DNA from: Gambelia wislizenii
Taxonomy: Eukaryota; Chordata; Lepidosauria; Squamata; Crotaphytidae
Length of the DNA stretch: 64,000 nt
Reading direction: 5' to 3'
NCBI GenBank assembly: GCA_030847615.1
Contig: JAUMIR010000001.1
Coordinates: forward strand, 263,313,187 to 263,377,186
Below the pieces are notes generated by a model. It did not search any database and had not been told where the DNA came from. It was given only the letters and a program-made list of their open reading frames with translations. Numbering within the stretch: the stretch's first letter is position 1; the number at the start of each line of letters is the position of its first letter. Positions 22,987 through 33,829 of the stretch are shown here, piece after piece. The translations under genes and the position numbers were made by a program.

Positions 22987-23882
22987 ATATATATGTCTAC
23001 TTAGTATCCTATGATTCTATATGCATGTCTTCCTATACATGTGTACTTAGTAGTAAGTCCAACATGAACATGGGTTGGACAGCAGCTTATCTACGCCTAG
23101 ATCTCTGAATAGTGCAGATGCATCAGTTACAATACTGTTTAGTGTGGTGGTCTCAATGATGCACAGAAATGAAGTAGGGTACACCAATGTCTCACCTGAG
23201 GGCGATGGGAAGTACAACAACTCCCAACTGCATTTCTGATAGAAAATGAAACGTATTAAAAAATACAAAACACTACAGAGCTCCCTCAGATCTCACACTA
23301 AGGAGATGCTGGCAAGCCAAGGCCGCTGTATTTATGTTTTACAAATAAAGAACAAAAACTCATTGTGCAAGTCCTGTTACATTATTTAGTAAAGATGATA
23401 AATCTCAGTTGGATATATTTGGTGCTTGTGGTAAATCCAGTTAAACCAATTACTTAAAATGCTTCTCTCAGTTATAAAGCTGTGTGAACATAGACTAAAA
23501 CGCCCCAGCTGGGTATATGGGTTGATATTTATACCTACATATTTCAAAAGGCAAAATGCAGACAATAAAATCTTTCTGAGGAGGTGAATTCAAGCAAAAT
23601 AACATGTCTTCTATGATAATTTTTTTTTTTAAAAAAAAGGAATGCTGTAATGTCTTGGGAACCATATCTCCCCCTACCCCCTGCCCCAATTCTTAGCACA
23701 TTGAGGTACTAAGTAGGCTTTTATTAGAAAGGCCTGATTGAGTTGAATGAGACTTGGTTCCTAGCATGAGGCTTGGCATCGCTGAACATTTCTGAAAAAT
23801 AAGGTAGCACTTCCAAATGCTTAACCAAAATCAAGAATGTCTTATTTTGACCACAGAAATATAATACATGCATAAACACACA
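22987..23882. other. Intergenic DNA, nothing recognised
   Basis: No gene or classified repeat. A T/A homopolymer pair occurs at about 23620-23638. Confidence 0.45.
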
Positions 23883-24471
23883 GTAGATTTTCACACAAGC
23901 AATCTGTTCCGTTGCAGACACGCAACAGGGTCGCTGAAAGATTTTTCTTTCAGATGATGTTCACCCTGTTCCATGCTCTCAATGTGACAGTTCTGTTATC
24001 TCCCCGTGATATTGTATTCACAGGGAGAAGTCGTTATTAACCACCCGTTCCATTGCAGAAATGGAACCATGGGTGTAGGAACAGGAGCCCTGTTCCTGTC
24101 CTGGAATGACAACCACGGCGGGGAGGTCCGTGCCGAGCACTTCCGGGCACGATTGGGACATCCAGGTAAGTGGGACCCTTTCCCCCCTCCCCGAGTTACT
24201 TGTATTTTTTCCCTGTGTTTTGGGTCTTGGTTTTGAGTTTTGACTTTGGGGGTTATGTCTGAATTTGCCACGCAGCCAAGTTTCAGCCATCCGGTCGTAA
24301 AGGCAGCTGTACAATGGCTGTATTTACAGCCAGCCATCAAGGAGTGAGGGAGACCATTACTGCAGTGGAATGGAGGTAAGTGTGCAAACATTTACCTCCA
24401 TTCTGTTGCAGGAATGGGAGAGGGGCTTGTGGGACAGAAATGGGGCTTTTGGCCCCGTTGTGAAAATCTCC
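23883..24471 (+). mobile_element. PIF/Harbinger-like non-autonomous element
   Basis: The ends GTAGATTTTCACACAAGC and GTTGTGAAAATCTCC are inverted repeats; ACA lies on both sides. The interior aligns with the element at 21105: GTTCCGTTGCAG, an ACGGGGAGATAACAG-type block near 23995, GGCACGATTGGGACATCCAG, then CAGGTAAGT at 24163-24171. Confidence 0.75.
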
Positions 24472-24573
24472 ACACACAAACATACAATGTATAGCAAACT
24501 AAATTGTATGCAAATATAACCACTGTGTTCTAGAACAGAGGTGGAGGAAGTATCTCTCCTGAAACCTACTTTT

Positions 24574-24632
24574 GCAAATAAATAAATAAATAAATAAATA
24601 AAATAAAATAATAATAATAATAAAAAAAACCA
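24574..24632. repeat. (AAAT)n/(AAT)n tract
   Basis: AAATAAATA units pass into AATAAT and an A run. It directly precedes a CR1 end. Confidence 0.85.
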
Positions 24633-24642
24633 GCCCCCTCTT

Positions 24643-24823
24643 AAGCTCTCTTTGGAATGCACTCCCTCAGAGTGTGGTAGAGTCTCTTTCTTTGGAGGTT
24701 TTTAAACAGAAGCTGAACGGCCATTTGTTGGGAGTGCTTTGATTGGGTGTTCCTGCATGACAGGGGTTTGGACTGGATGGCCCTTGTGGTCTCTTCCAAC
24801 TCTTTTGATTCTATGATTCTAAA
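24643..24823 (+). repeat. CR1 LINE 3' end
   Basis: The first part still encodes the end of CR1 ORF2 (TTTGGAATGCACTCCCTCAG ... GTGGTAGAGTCTC), followed by TTCCTGCATGACAGGGG, GGACTGGATGGCCCTTG and the terminal TTGATTCTATGATTCT. 5'-truncated, as is usual for CR1. Confidence 0.85.
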
Positions 24824-25187
24824 GTCCCCAGACCCTCAAATTATTTTTTGGTGATTTTTCCTATTTCTTTTTGACCCTCAAGCCACTTAAAATGCATGAA
24901 AAGCAGCAGCCTGGCTTTCCCTATCCTGCGGAACCTGATCTTTTAAGACTGCAAACCAGTTGAAAATGGCAATCAGAAATGACAACCAGAAATAGCATCA
25001 CTTCAAATGTACTGTAATCCCTTGGCATACCTTTAGTACCTGGGTGTGTTTGTGTGTGTGTGGGGGGGGTTCAGGAATGAAATTTCCCCCTCTCATCTAG
25101 TTGCCCACCCCTGTACTAGAATGAGATAAGGATCTATGGGGAAAATAACCAAAGTCTGGATTAGGATTTTAAATTTGAGGATAGCAT
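24824..25187. other. Intergenic DNA, nothing recognised
   Basis: No gene or clear repeat; a short (TG)n/G run at about 25045-25070. Confidence 0.45.
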
Positions 25188-25189
25188 AT

Positions 25190-26230
25190 GGAAATTGTTT
25201 GGTTCTTTTTTTCCCTGTTCAAACAGAGGTTCCCTGATTGGTTAAATGAACAAATGAAGTTAGTGCAGCATTTACTAATTGCATTGCATGTCAGCTGTCA
25301 GATGCTGTTAAAGCCTGACTGCTATTGCATCTCCGTGTCAGGTGCTCTGTCAAATGTTGAACGCAACAGGAAAAAAATAATTGGATGTCATATAACTAAT
25401 GCTGAATATCAAGTATTCATTGTTCGCACACTGCATGGAGTGTGTGTGTGTGCGTGCGTGTGTGTGGATGCTGGCAAGATTTGCCAAAGTAAATTGTGGT
25501 CGGGGGCATATTTATTTGAGCTCTGAGCTTAAAGAATAACAGCTTCAAGTAAATTTCATCCAGCTCTCCAGTAATAGGAGTACCACAGTGTCTAAAAATG
25601 TGTGAAAATATGAATTATGGATGAATGCGGGCCTCATTTATATCTGTCACATTCAAATGAATAATTTCTAATTCATCATAATTCATTGTTTCTAATATTA
25701 GACTAACACACTAATAGGTAGTTACAAACATATGTTGTCAGGACCTTTTAAGGGAACATGCTAATCTGCTTTGGATTAAAGCACAGCATTAAAATTAATG
25801 CCTTAATAGCATCTTCATTTGCATATGCAAATGAGACTACATGTATGCCTCACAATGTATATGCACACAAAGGATTATCATAATGAGTTGTCATCTGAAT
25901 TAATGAGTGGCTAACCCCACTTGAAAAGGTCATAATACATCCCAGTACACTTATTACTAGAATTTCTCATTTAAGAATAGAAATCTTCTTAATGAACAGT
26001 CTGCCTTAATGAGGAGTCAAAAATATAAACCCCATGAGAAGGTTTGCTTTCAGACTTGACATCAGTGAAGCAAAACCAATATTTTCGTTTGCTCAGGAAA
26101 ATATTATATTTTGGATATAATGTCAAATTCAAGCCAAGTGCCATTTCAAATTTAACACAAATGTCATTAAAGTAGCAAAACAGAATGTGTATCCGGTGGC
26201 TCTGATCCAATGATGTGTGAAGTATGGCAG
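25190..26230. promoter_or_regulatory. Candidate conserved non-coding element (possible enhancer)
   Basis: About 1 kb free of transposon signatures, AT-rich and dense in homeodomain/POU-type cores. It contains a 20-bp perfect palindrome with two octamers (25815-25834), AATTAATG near 25793, several TAAT/ATTA cores and CAGCTGTCAGATGCTG near 25291. A (TG)n tract interrupts it at 25440-25465. The look matches ancient developmental enhancers, but this is judged by composition only; no alignment was possible. Confidence 0.35.
25815..25834. promoter_or_regulatory. 20-bp palindrome with two abutting octamer sites
   Basis: TCATTTGCATATGCAAATGA is its own reverse complement. It contains ATTTGCAT and ATGCAAAT back to back, the classical octamer bound by POU-domain factors in both orientations. 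The arrangement could seat a POU dimer; binding is inferred. Confidence 0.5.
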
Positions 26231-26388
26231 CAATTATAAATTAATAACTAAAATCCCCCAACACTCCATGGTAGGCAGGGGCAGCTGATGCAGCCACTAC
26301 TCTGGAGGCAGTGAATCCACTGGAGAGCTTATTGCTGCTGCTTCTGCAGCTGATCCAAGTTAAGTGAGCACATCCTGGTGCCAAACTT

Positions 26389-26625
26389 GGGCCCTATCAC
26401 ATGACACAGTTATATAGCACTATGATTCCCCTTTAACTGCCATGGCTGCATCCTATAGAATTCTGGGGTTTATAGTTTGGTCAGAGGCACCAGGGGAGAA
26501 TTCTTTGGCTGGGGATTCTTGAATGCCCCTGCCTCTACTGCCAATCCCAGGATTCCATAGGTTCTCTCTCATATGTGTGTGTGTGTGTGTGTGTGTGTGT
26601 AACTTTATAGTGCAAAAGGGCACTA
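26389..26625. mobile_element. Inverted-repeat element of the GGGCCCTTTCACAC family
   Basis: It starts GGGCCCTATCACATGACACAG, continues CACTATGATTCC and ACTGCCATGGCTGCATCC, and ends ACTTTATAGTGCAAAAGGGC. A (TG)n tract (about 26573-26600) sits in the right half. Other members: 29534-30058, 42569-42792 and 63851 to the window end. Confidence 0.6.
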
Positions 26626-26825
26626 TTTAGGTTTTCCTGTACAATTTTCCAGTTACCCACTCTCTCCCTCTTTCACTCCTTCCCTTGTCCACTCCTATCA
26701 TCACCCCCATTTTGGTTAATTATGGTCTTCTAAACCATCTTTCAGTAAAAGAAAGCAAGCAAGAAAGAGGGAAGGGAAGGGGGGGGTCATATCTTGTTCT
26801 CCCCTGCTCTATCTTCAGAAAAGGC

Positions 26826-26826
26826 T

Positions 26827-26870
<44 letters not shown>

Positions 26871-27003
26871 TCCCGCTCTCTCTCCCTTCCTTCCTTCTTT
26901 ATTTGCCTCCCTTCTTTCTGACCTTTTGTCGCTCTCTCTTTCCTTTCTCCCTTCCTCCTTCCTTCCTTCCTTTCTTCCTTCCTTTCTTTCTTTCTTTCTT
27001 CCC
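26826..27003. repeat. Polypyrimidine (TTTC)n/(TTCC)n tract
   Basis: Tandem CTTT then CCTT units with few interruptions; the Phe/Ser- and Lys/Glu/Arg-rich frames on the two strands are artefacts. Such mirror-symmetric purine/pyrimidine DNA can form triplex structures. Confidence 0.9.
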
Positions 27004-27149
27004 TTTCCTAAAATCCACATAGATCCCCCTCCAGCCCATCTTTCCAGCTGCTCTTAACCTGTCCTTCTCTCCCCTTCCTCCCTCCCTTCACCCCTTGGTC
27101 TTCTTTAGCTTCCTCCCCTTGCTGCCAACTGAGTTTAACCTGCAAAAGG

Positions 27150-27381
27150 AATTTGTGTGTGTTTGCCCATGTGCCTTGAAGTCATTTCTGACTAAGGCAA
27201 ACTTATCATGGGGTTTTCTAGGCAAGGTTTGTTCAAAGGGGTTCTGCCTTTGACTTCCTTTGAGGCTGAGAGAGTGTGACTTGCCCAAGGTCAGCCAGTG
27301 GGTATTCATGGCTGAGTAAGGATTCAAACCCTAGTCTCCACAGTCATAGGGCAATGCTGAAACTTCTACAACACTCTAGCT
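27150..27381 (-). repeat. tRNA-derived SINE (squamate type)
   Basis: On the minus strand it ends TGACTTCAAGGCACATGGGC, contains GACCTTGGGCAAGTCACACT and a B-box-like GGTTTGAATCC near the head. Same family as 820-1025 and 50090-50250, and longer than the first copy. Confidence 0.72.
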
Positions 27382-27499
27382 CTTTTAACAGAAGACTATA
27401 AAGAATATAAATAAAAATTGGTGTAATATTACTGGGAACAATTGTTTTATTGTTGTCAGTAAAACAGCAGTATCCCATTAGTGCTATGTGAGAGTCATT

Positions 27500-27600
27500 G
27501 AGCTAAGCAATGGTTCTTAACTTTTTCTTTACCAGGGACCCCCTTTAAATATCTTTTGTTGCCCCAAGGCTTAACTCAAGATTTAAAACCCTAATAATAA
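27500..27600. repeat. hAT-like element fragment
   Basis: AATGGTTCTTAACTTTTTC followed by ACCAGGGACCCCC resembles ends of common amniote hAT miniature elements. Only one end is visible. Confidence 0.4.
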
Positions 27601-27828
27601 TAGCTAACAACAAAAACAATACAATTACACCATCCATTAACCTTTCCCTCAGAGGCACTCTTGCTTCTTCCTGCATGTTTGTGGCTGGAGTGGATTGAAT
27701 GGCAATGTACAGGCCAAGCCAGCCAGCCAGCCTTTGCTTTGCTTCCTGTCACATGGCTGTTCCACTACAGGGAGGAGGTGGGCCAAACAGACTTCAAGCC
27801 TTTGTGGACCCCCTGTGAGGATATCACA
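27601..27828. other. Intergenic DNA, nothing recognised
   Basis: No supported gene; short frames only. Confidence 0.4.
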
Positions 27829-27955
27829 GAATCACAGAATCATAGAGTTGGAAGAGACCACAAGGGCCATCCAGTCCAACCTCCTGCCATGCAGGAAATC
27901 ATGATCAAAGCATCCCTGACAAATGGCCACTCAGCCTCTGTTCAAAGACCACTGG
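27829..27955 (-). repeat. CR1 LINE 3' end (minus strand)
   Basis: Begins AGAATCATAGAGTTGGAAGA, then GGGCCATCCAGTCCAACC and CTGCCATGCAGGAA: the CR1 terminus in reverse complement. It ends abruptly near 27955. Confidence 0.85.
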
Positions 27956-28066
27956 GCTAGAGAATGCTGGAAAAGGAACAATGCAACCAGACCTTCTGAA
28001 GGGTGCTGGCAGGGGGATTCTGAGAGGTGTAATCCAAAAGTAACTTTCCCAGGCTCTGAATGCAGC

Positions 28067-28690
28067 CTAGAATCATAGAAACATAGGGCTGGAAGGGACC
28101 CCAACAGCCATCCCATCCATTTGGCTTCTGCCGTGCAGGAACACACAATCAAAACTCTCAGGACAGATGGCCATCCAGCTTCTCTTAAAAACCTCCGAAG
28201 CAGACTCCACCACACTCTGAGGCATCACATTCCACTGCCAAAGAGCTCTTACTGTCAGGACGTTCTTCCTAATGTTTAGGTGGAATCTCTTTTCCTGTTG
28301 TTTGAACCCATTGCTTTGTGTCTTAGTCTCTGGAGCAGCAGAAAACAAGCTTGCTCCTTCCTCAATATGACATCCATTCAAATATTTAAACATGGCTATC
28401 ATGTACCCTCTCAACCTTCTCTTCTCCAGACTAAACATACCCAGTTCCCTAAGCTGCTCCTCATAGGCCATAATGGCTTCCAGACCTCCCACCATTTTGG
28501 TTGCCCTCCTCTGGACACATTCCTGAATTTTGGTGCCCAGTACTGGACACAGTCTTCCAGGTGAGGTCTGACCAAAGCAAGATACAGTGGCACTATTACT
28601 TCCCTTGATCTAGACACTATACTCCTATTAATGCAGCCTAGAATTGCATTGGTATTTTTTGCTGCTGCATCACACTGCTAACTCATGCTT
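28067..28690 (-). mobile_element. CR1 LINE 3' fragment (minus strand)
   Basis: A 5'-truncated CR1 copy, about 620 bp. From the right it reads into the last part of ORF2 and finishes in the 3' end (AGAATCATAGAAACATAGGG at 28070). It is separate from the small CR1 end at 27829-27955. Confidence 0.85.
28130..28620 (-). pseudogene. CR1 ORF2 C-terminus, broken
   Basis: Two minus-strand frames together cover the C-terminal end of a CR1 reverse transcriptase. One (28411-28617) carries VPLYLALVRPHLEDCVQYW; the other (28073-28495) carries YEEQLRELGMFSLEKRRLRG and MPQSVVESASEVFKR. These are the hallmark thumb/C-terminal segments of CR1 ORF2. A frameshift separates them, and the catalytic palm is missing because the element is 5'-truncated, so it has no activity. 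The family match is from recognised conserved strings and is secure. Confidence 0.82.
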
Positions 28691-28702
28691 AGCTTTTACT
28701 CT

Positions 28703-28703
28703 A

Positions 28704-28734
<31 letters not shown>

Positions 28735-28747
28735 TTTTTTTTTTTTT
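28703..28747. repeat. (TTTC)n and poly(T) tract
   Basis: CTTT units run into about 15 T residues. Confidence 0.9.
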
Positions 28748-28850
28748 GAGGAAATCTACACCATTAGGTTAATTGCTAATTAACAAAAAAATTTATTAGT
28801 GCCTATAATATAGTTTTTAAACTAAATTATTGGTGGCAAATTATGTAATA

Positions 28851-29084
28851 CAGTAGCCCCCCTTATCCACTGGAGATTGGTTCTGTGCGGGCATGGATTC
28901 TGAAAACTGTGGATAAAGTGAACACCATTGAAAATAATGGGACTTCTGGTTTAAAATACCATAGAGTTGCCTTGGAGGGCCTAGAAAATGGCTAGGGAGG
29001 ACACATTTTCTAGGAAGAGTCTATGGTAGGTGTGCTGTTTTGTATCCCCTCGCTAATGAATCCGTGGATACGGGGGTCCTACTG
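28851..29084. mobile_element. Tigger/pogo-like miniature transposon
   Basis: CAGTAGCCCCCCTTATCC to GGGGGTCCTACTG, with TA on both sides (28849-28850, 29085-29086). The body includes GAAAACTGTGGATAAAGTG. Subtype CAGTAGGACC. Confidence 0.85.
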
Positions 29085-29197
29085 TAATCTGAACATCTTG
29101 TACTGTGAATAGGTTAGGTTACATTGACCTGAGGTAAACATATGGGGGCCCCAAAATCAAGTATTGCAGGGGGACCCAAAATTCCTTAAACCGGCCC

Positions 29198-29226
29198 AGG
29201 AAGGGAAGGGAAGGGAAGGGAAGGGG
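29198..29226. repeat. (GGGAA)n tract
   Basis: Five to six GGGAA/AAGGG units in tandem. Confidence 0.8.
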
Positions 29227-29273
29227 GCTTTCCCATCAGGCTTAAAAGCTAAAAACACTTGCTAATTCCAATA

Positions 29274-29496
29274 CAGGCTGACCCCTTTATCCATGGATCT
29301 GGTATCCATGGTTTCACTTATACATGTCTGAAAAAAATATGTTCTCTCTAGGCATTTCTAGGTCCTCAAGTGCAATTCAGTGGTCAACATCTGGTGTTTC
29401 TCTCATTGAAAATAATAGGGTTCCCTATTATCCTCAGCTTCAGGTATCTGTGGTGAGTCTTGGAGCATATCACCTGTGGATACGGGGGTCGGCCTG
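29274..29496. mobile_element. Tigger/pogo-like miniature transposon
   Basis: CAGGCTGACCCCTTTATCC to GGGGGTCGGCCTG between TA dinucleotides (29272-29273, 29497-29498). The terminal sequence differs slightly from the other two subtypes. Confidence 0.82.
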
Positions 29497-29533
29497 TACT
29501 TAATGGCTAAATTTTGGCTTTCCCACAGACTAT

Positions 29534-30058
29534 GGACCCTTTCACACTATACAGTTATAACACATGATTCCTCTTTAACTGCCATTGACTGCATCCTATG
29601 GAATCCTAGTTTGCTCAGAAGCACCAAAGAAGCTATTGGCTGAGGATTCTAAAGACCCCGCTAAACAGCCAGTCCCAGGATTTCATAGGATGTTGCCATA
29701 GTAGATCATCAGACAGTTTATCCCCCTCCGGAGCTCGCGAGAACAATGTCATTGTACTGACAAAGGGTACCAATATTGGACAATGTTTTTCTCCAGGGGT
29801 CCTTCCTCCATTCTCTCTCTATTCGGAGGTGATGAAAAAGGTGCCACTTTTCACTAGCAGAAATTTGTGTTAGTGAAAGTGGCACCTTTTTCATTGCCCC
29901 AGCATGGAATGAGAATGGAAGAAGGATACCTAGAGGACGGCATGTGCGATATTGCTACCCTTTGGTAGTACAGTGACATCATTCTCACAAGCTCCTTTTA
30001 AGTGTCTGATAATCTCCATAGTTCAAGTGGAGTCATAGCACTATAATTGTGTAGGGCC
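29534..30058. mobile_element. GGGCCCTTTCACAC-family element split by a fold-back element
   Basis: The left part (29534-29700) begins GGACCCTTTCACACTATACAG. The right part (about 30018-30058) ends CATAGCACTATAATTGTGTAGGGCCC, the complement of the left end. Removing 29701-30017 and one ATA restores a continuous element like that at 42569. Confidence 0.78.
29701..30017. mobile_element. Fold-back (palindromic) Harbinger-like element with ATA duplication
   Basis: The termini GTAGATCATCAGACAG and GTCTGATAATCTCC resemble those of the other Harbinger-like copies. ATA lies on both sides (29698-29700 and 30018-30020). Almost the entire 317 bp is a single long inverted repeat: at the centre ATGAAAAAGGTGCCACTTTT is answered by GTGGCACCTTTTTCAT, separated by about 20 bases. 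As RNA it would form a long hairpin. Confidence 0.8.
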
Positions 30059-30470
30059 CCAGATCCAGCACTGGCAGAGGTCCTGTTCAACCCAGAGTAG
30101 CAGCAGCAGAAGCTGCAACAGTATGCATAGTGGATTTGCTGCCCTAGCTGTAGCAGACCTACTGGCTGCCTCCTTGGTGGGAAAGTGAGCATGGGGGTAT
30201 CAAGCCCTCTGTGCTTGTTCCATCCTTATTGGCACAATGTGGGTTTTAAAAAACCAACACAGGTCTGCCAGTGCTGAACATCGAGCACCTATTTGTGTAT
30301 TCAGTGTCTCATTCAGTAAGGCTGCATTACATTCGCATAAGTCTGCTTCTGTGTGCATAATGACTCCAGGTGAAGCAGGCTGAATATAAAGATTTAAACT
30401 AGGTTTTCATTCATTCATTCATTCATTCATCTATCTAATAATTCTATTTTGACTTTTTTTTTTCATTTTT
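30059..30470. other. Intergenic DNA with (ATTC)n tract
   Basis: (ATTC)n at about 30405-30430. No gene supported. Confidence 0.55.
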
Positions 30471-30475
30471 AGGCT

Positions 30476-31185
30476 TTCTCATCTGCAAAGCACCTCATCA
30501 GTGGTGCACATGCAATAGGATAACAACAGTGACGCAATAGGAAAGCAACAATGATACCACTCAACAATAATATCCTCCAATAGCAGAAAATGGCACAATG
30601 ATAATCTAACCATTTTTTTAATGTGGAGATGTGCATTTATGTTATTTTGGGAGTGATCTCTCTCTTTCTCTCTCTCTCTCATATTCTCTCTCTGTAGACC
30701 TTTCCCCATGTTCCGTGTGAGTCAATGATTATCCCCCAGCTGCTATATTTATCTAGCTATATGCTGTGCTGCTGGAGCCCAGCTGCCAAGGCCTGTGCTG
30801 TCCCTTATCTTATTAAGTGTGACATAAACACCTTTGATGAAATGAAATTGAGAGGGCCTGCAATCGGAGCAAGCTCCTCTTCTCCCCTGAAATACCTAGC
30901 TACATTCTGGAGATCTGATTTGCTGGCCTTCAGCGACAGACACTAACACATTTTGTACAGCTGCCAGTGAAGGAAAACCATTGAGAGTTTCAAAACCATT
31001 AAGTCTTATTGATAAATTAATCCAGATATACAGATGTTTATGCTGTCATCCACACTAAAAGGCCTTTTGTCTTTCAGAGGAAAGATGACCTTTTGTCATC
31101 AGCTTGGGAGGTAAACAACACCCCCAGGAAAAACCAGATTTCAGTGCTGCGGGAATAGTATGGATGACATATTGGAAGTTTACAT
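30476..31185. promoter_or_regulatory. Candidate conserved non-coding element
   Basis: About 700 bp without transposon signatures. Segments such as ATCTTATTAAGTGTGACA, TTGATAAATTAATCC, GCTGCTATATTTATCTAGC and CAGCTGCCA have the dense, balanced look of a conserved enhancer. It is split by a CT-rich tract (30658-30693). It is a judgement on composition only. Confidence 0.3.
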
Positions 31186-31519
31186 GACAATTGTGTGTTT
31201 TTTTTAAAAAAAATAGAGCTGGTGTTGATCTTTGGCAGGTGACTTCATTTAAAAAAAATTTTCAAAAATTTTAAACACACTGCAGCACATGCAATTACAA
31301 AATCTGGCAATTGTTCATCCCAGGGAAGAGACATAGCTCCAGAATCTGTGGTTGGAAGAAAGCAACTGTGGATGCAACTCTGTACCTCAAGAGTTTTTTT
31401 AAAAAAAAGTAGTGATAGCCTCCAGTAGTTTCCAGGGACCCAAAGCCTCCTCATCTCTTCTCCAGACATCCTAACCTCTCTGAGATGTAAATTAATATTC
31501 TTAAGGATCTTTCCACCTC
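31186..31519. other. Intergenic DNA, nothing recognised
   Basis: Several T/A homopolymers; no gene or classified repeat. Confidence 0.45.
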
Positions 31520-31700
31520 TTCTCTTCCCACCCACTTATTCTCTCACTTCTGCCAAAAGTTAAGCCATTTTAGTTTAGTGTTATCTTAATAACCTTAGAG
31601 AGTTTCCCTGTCTTCAGTGGAGTTCCTGTACACAATGAAGCCTTAGTTTGTTTCTTTAACCACTGGTGTCTTTGTTCCTGAATGGGAATTGTTAGCCTCT
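31520..31700 (+). repeat. LTR-like dispersed segment
   Basis: CTTATTCTCTCACTTCTGCC ... AGTGTTATCTTAATAACC ... GCCTTAGTTTGTTTCTTTAACC is shared with 60911-61083, where the matching position carries AATAAAGC. The layout (polyadenylation-like signal then T-rich end) is LTR-like, but no complete LTR pair was found. Confidence 0.45.
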
Positions 31701-31717
31701 GTGCATGCACACTCAAT

Positions 31718-32277
31718 AGACTTTATCAGATGTGGCAAATATGGTGTCGTAAGAATGCATAATGATCATGAAAGAGTGCACACACCAGACGATGTTGCCC
31801 TTTTGTGATCATGTATTGAGAAAAAATCCATTCTTTTTTTATAGGCAGGCCAAGTCATCATTGATCTCCCATAGTGATTTGCTACCAGCATTGATGGCAT
31901 TTGAATCCTCTCACCATTGTACTCATGTGAATACAGAATGACAGAACACTTCCAGGTGAGATTACGTCAGCCAGGTAGTGGATGCTTTTTTATGACCCCT
32001 CCCCTTGGGACTTTTAAAGTGTGTTTTTGTGCTTGTGCGTACTTTTACTGTCTTTATTTTACATTTATTTTTGAATTTGCCATGCTTGCATCTTCTCACG
32101 GGAATCAGTGACATCCTAAACCAGGAAGTGAATGGAGCTCCATTCACTCTCTGTTAGTGTCTGGGCTGCCTCTTTAGTGGAATAAGATAAGGTCTGAGGG
32201 GGTTCTTTAGCCGGCATAAAAACACAGCAAAATATGCCAGCAAAAGAACTTTTGAGGAGGGTGGTCTGATAAACTCC
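31718..32277 (+). mobile_element. PIF/Harbinger-like element
   Basis: AGACTTTATCAGATGTGGCA to GGTCTGATAAACTCC. The body shows GGCAGGCCAAGTC, CACTTCCAGGTGAGATTACG and GCCGGCATAAAAACACAGC. Donor-like position is degraded (CAGGTAGTG near 31973). Confidence 0.7.
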
Positions 32278-32429
32278 AACGTTAAAAGCAACCCCTGTGA
32301 AATGTTAGCTTTTGTAGAGTTCATTGTGCAGGCCAGTCTGGCTATACACTCTACAGCAAGGATGGTGGATCTGGGAGCCTGGTTTTCACCCCAGCACCCA
32401 CAGTTGGCAGTATGAGGGCTTTTTTTTAT

Positions 32430-33034
32430 GGACTTTGCCAGATATGCGTAATACGGCATCATAAGGATGCCACATAACCGTGAAAGGGTGCACGGATCAG
32501 ACAATGTCACCCTTTCATGGTTTTAAAAAGGCAAAATCATGTACTTTTTAATTGACAGCTTAAGCCATCAGTAGATCCCCCTGCCTCTTTTTTTCCAGCA
32601 TGCAATACCTCTGTCCCCTTAAATCACGTACCTACCCCAACAATGACCACCCCGGTGCGAACATGTCAGGGTCAGATTGGGACATCTAGGTAAGTTTCAC
32701 TCTTTTTATGACACTCCCTGGGTTACCTGTGACTTTTAAAATGTGTGTATGTGATTTGGTCCACTTTTTAAGGTTTACTTTTGTTTCAAAGTTTGAATTT
32801 CCCACGCAATGAAATTGCGCAAGATTTTGAATGAGAAAGTGAATGGGGCTCCGTTAACTTCCTCTTCATTCACAGAGGAGCCTTTGCCAGGAAATGAGGT
32901 GAGTGTGGGGGAATGTTCTTTTGCCAACATAAAAATGTTTTTGTTTTTTGTTTTTTGTTTTTGTTTTTGTTTTCGGTTGTTTTTTTTTTTGTGCTGGCAA
33001 AAGAACATTCTAAAGACTGCATCTGATAAAGTCC
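32430..33034 (+). mobile_element. PIF/Harbinger-like element
   Basis: GGACTTTGCCAGATATGCG to GCATCTGATAAAGTCC, flanked by TAT and TAA. Donor-like TAGGTAAGT at 32687-32695. The two inner arms around TTTTGCCAACATAAAAATG and GTGCTGGCAAAAGAACATTC are inverted around a (TTTTTG)n tract (about 32940-32990). Confidence 0.72.
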
Positions 33035-33829
33035 TAAGTGTCCGAAAAGTGGTTTGTTTATATTTGAGCAAGTCAAAACTCTAAGTAATCAGTTGACTAA
33101 TTTTGATTTCAAGCTTTGCATTTATACAGGGTTAGGATTGTACAGTCTTCCAACTTGTCCAAATAACACTCACTCCTGGAAGCCTTCAGGAATAGAAAAC
33201 CCTCGTCTCCCATTTTTCTGTCTAAATGGTGAAAATACTCCATGGAATGCAAGGAGAATCCTACCTGACTTAATGGGATCCCACATTGTTTCACCATATT
33301 CAGAATGAAGAGGGGCAAAAAAAATAAAAAAGGTAAAAACAAAACTCTGCAGGAAAAGCCTTTGTGATTTTCCCTGATTTTTTTTTTTTAAAACAGTGAG
33401 AGTAATGCCCATTACTCCCCATTGGAAGAAGCCATTTGCTTTGAATCACTTTCCCATAGGAGAGGAAGTTCAAAGCTGATTGGCTGGATGAGTGAGGGGC
33501 AGGGCTTGCTAATAAGGTAAGCACCTATTGCCACCATGTTGCATTTCACCTTAGCAAAGAAGTACTAAGGCAAGAAAATGGGGTGTTGTATTTTTTTTTC
33601 TAAAGACAAAATATCACACTAGCATACAATGGAAAATAGTTTTTTAAAAACAACAAAAGTTCAGTGGCGGCAAATTAAGACAAGTAAAAACACAAATAAA
33701 TCACTTGCGGCTGCCATCTTGACCAGTGGGCATGTGAAGCTTTTGGGGACCAAAACACCATTAAGGCAAACTGCTGCTGCTGTGATTTCCCATTACTGTG
33801 GAGCAATCCAGGGTTGTTGTTTTTTTGCC
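33035..33829. other. Intergenic DNA, nothing recognised
   Basis: No supported gene. The left border of the GC-rich retroelement that follows is not defined and may lie within the last part. Confidence 0.4.

Noticed and set aside
26787..27057. Lys/Glu/Arg-rich and Phe/Ser/Leu-rich frames
   Set aside because: Artefacts of the (TTTC)n/(TTCC)n tract.
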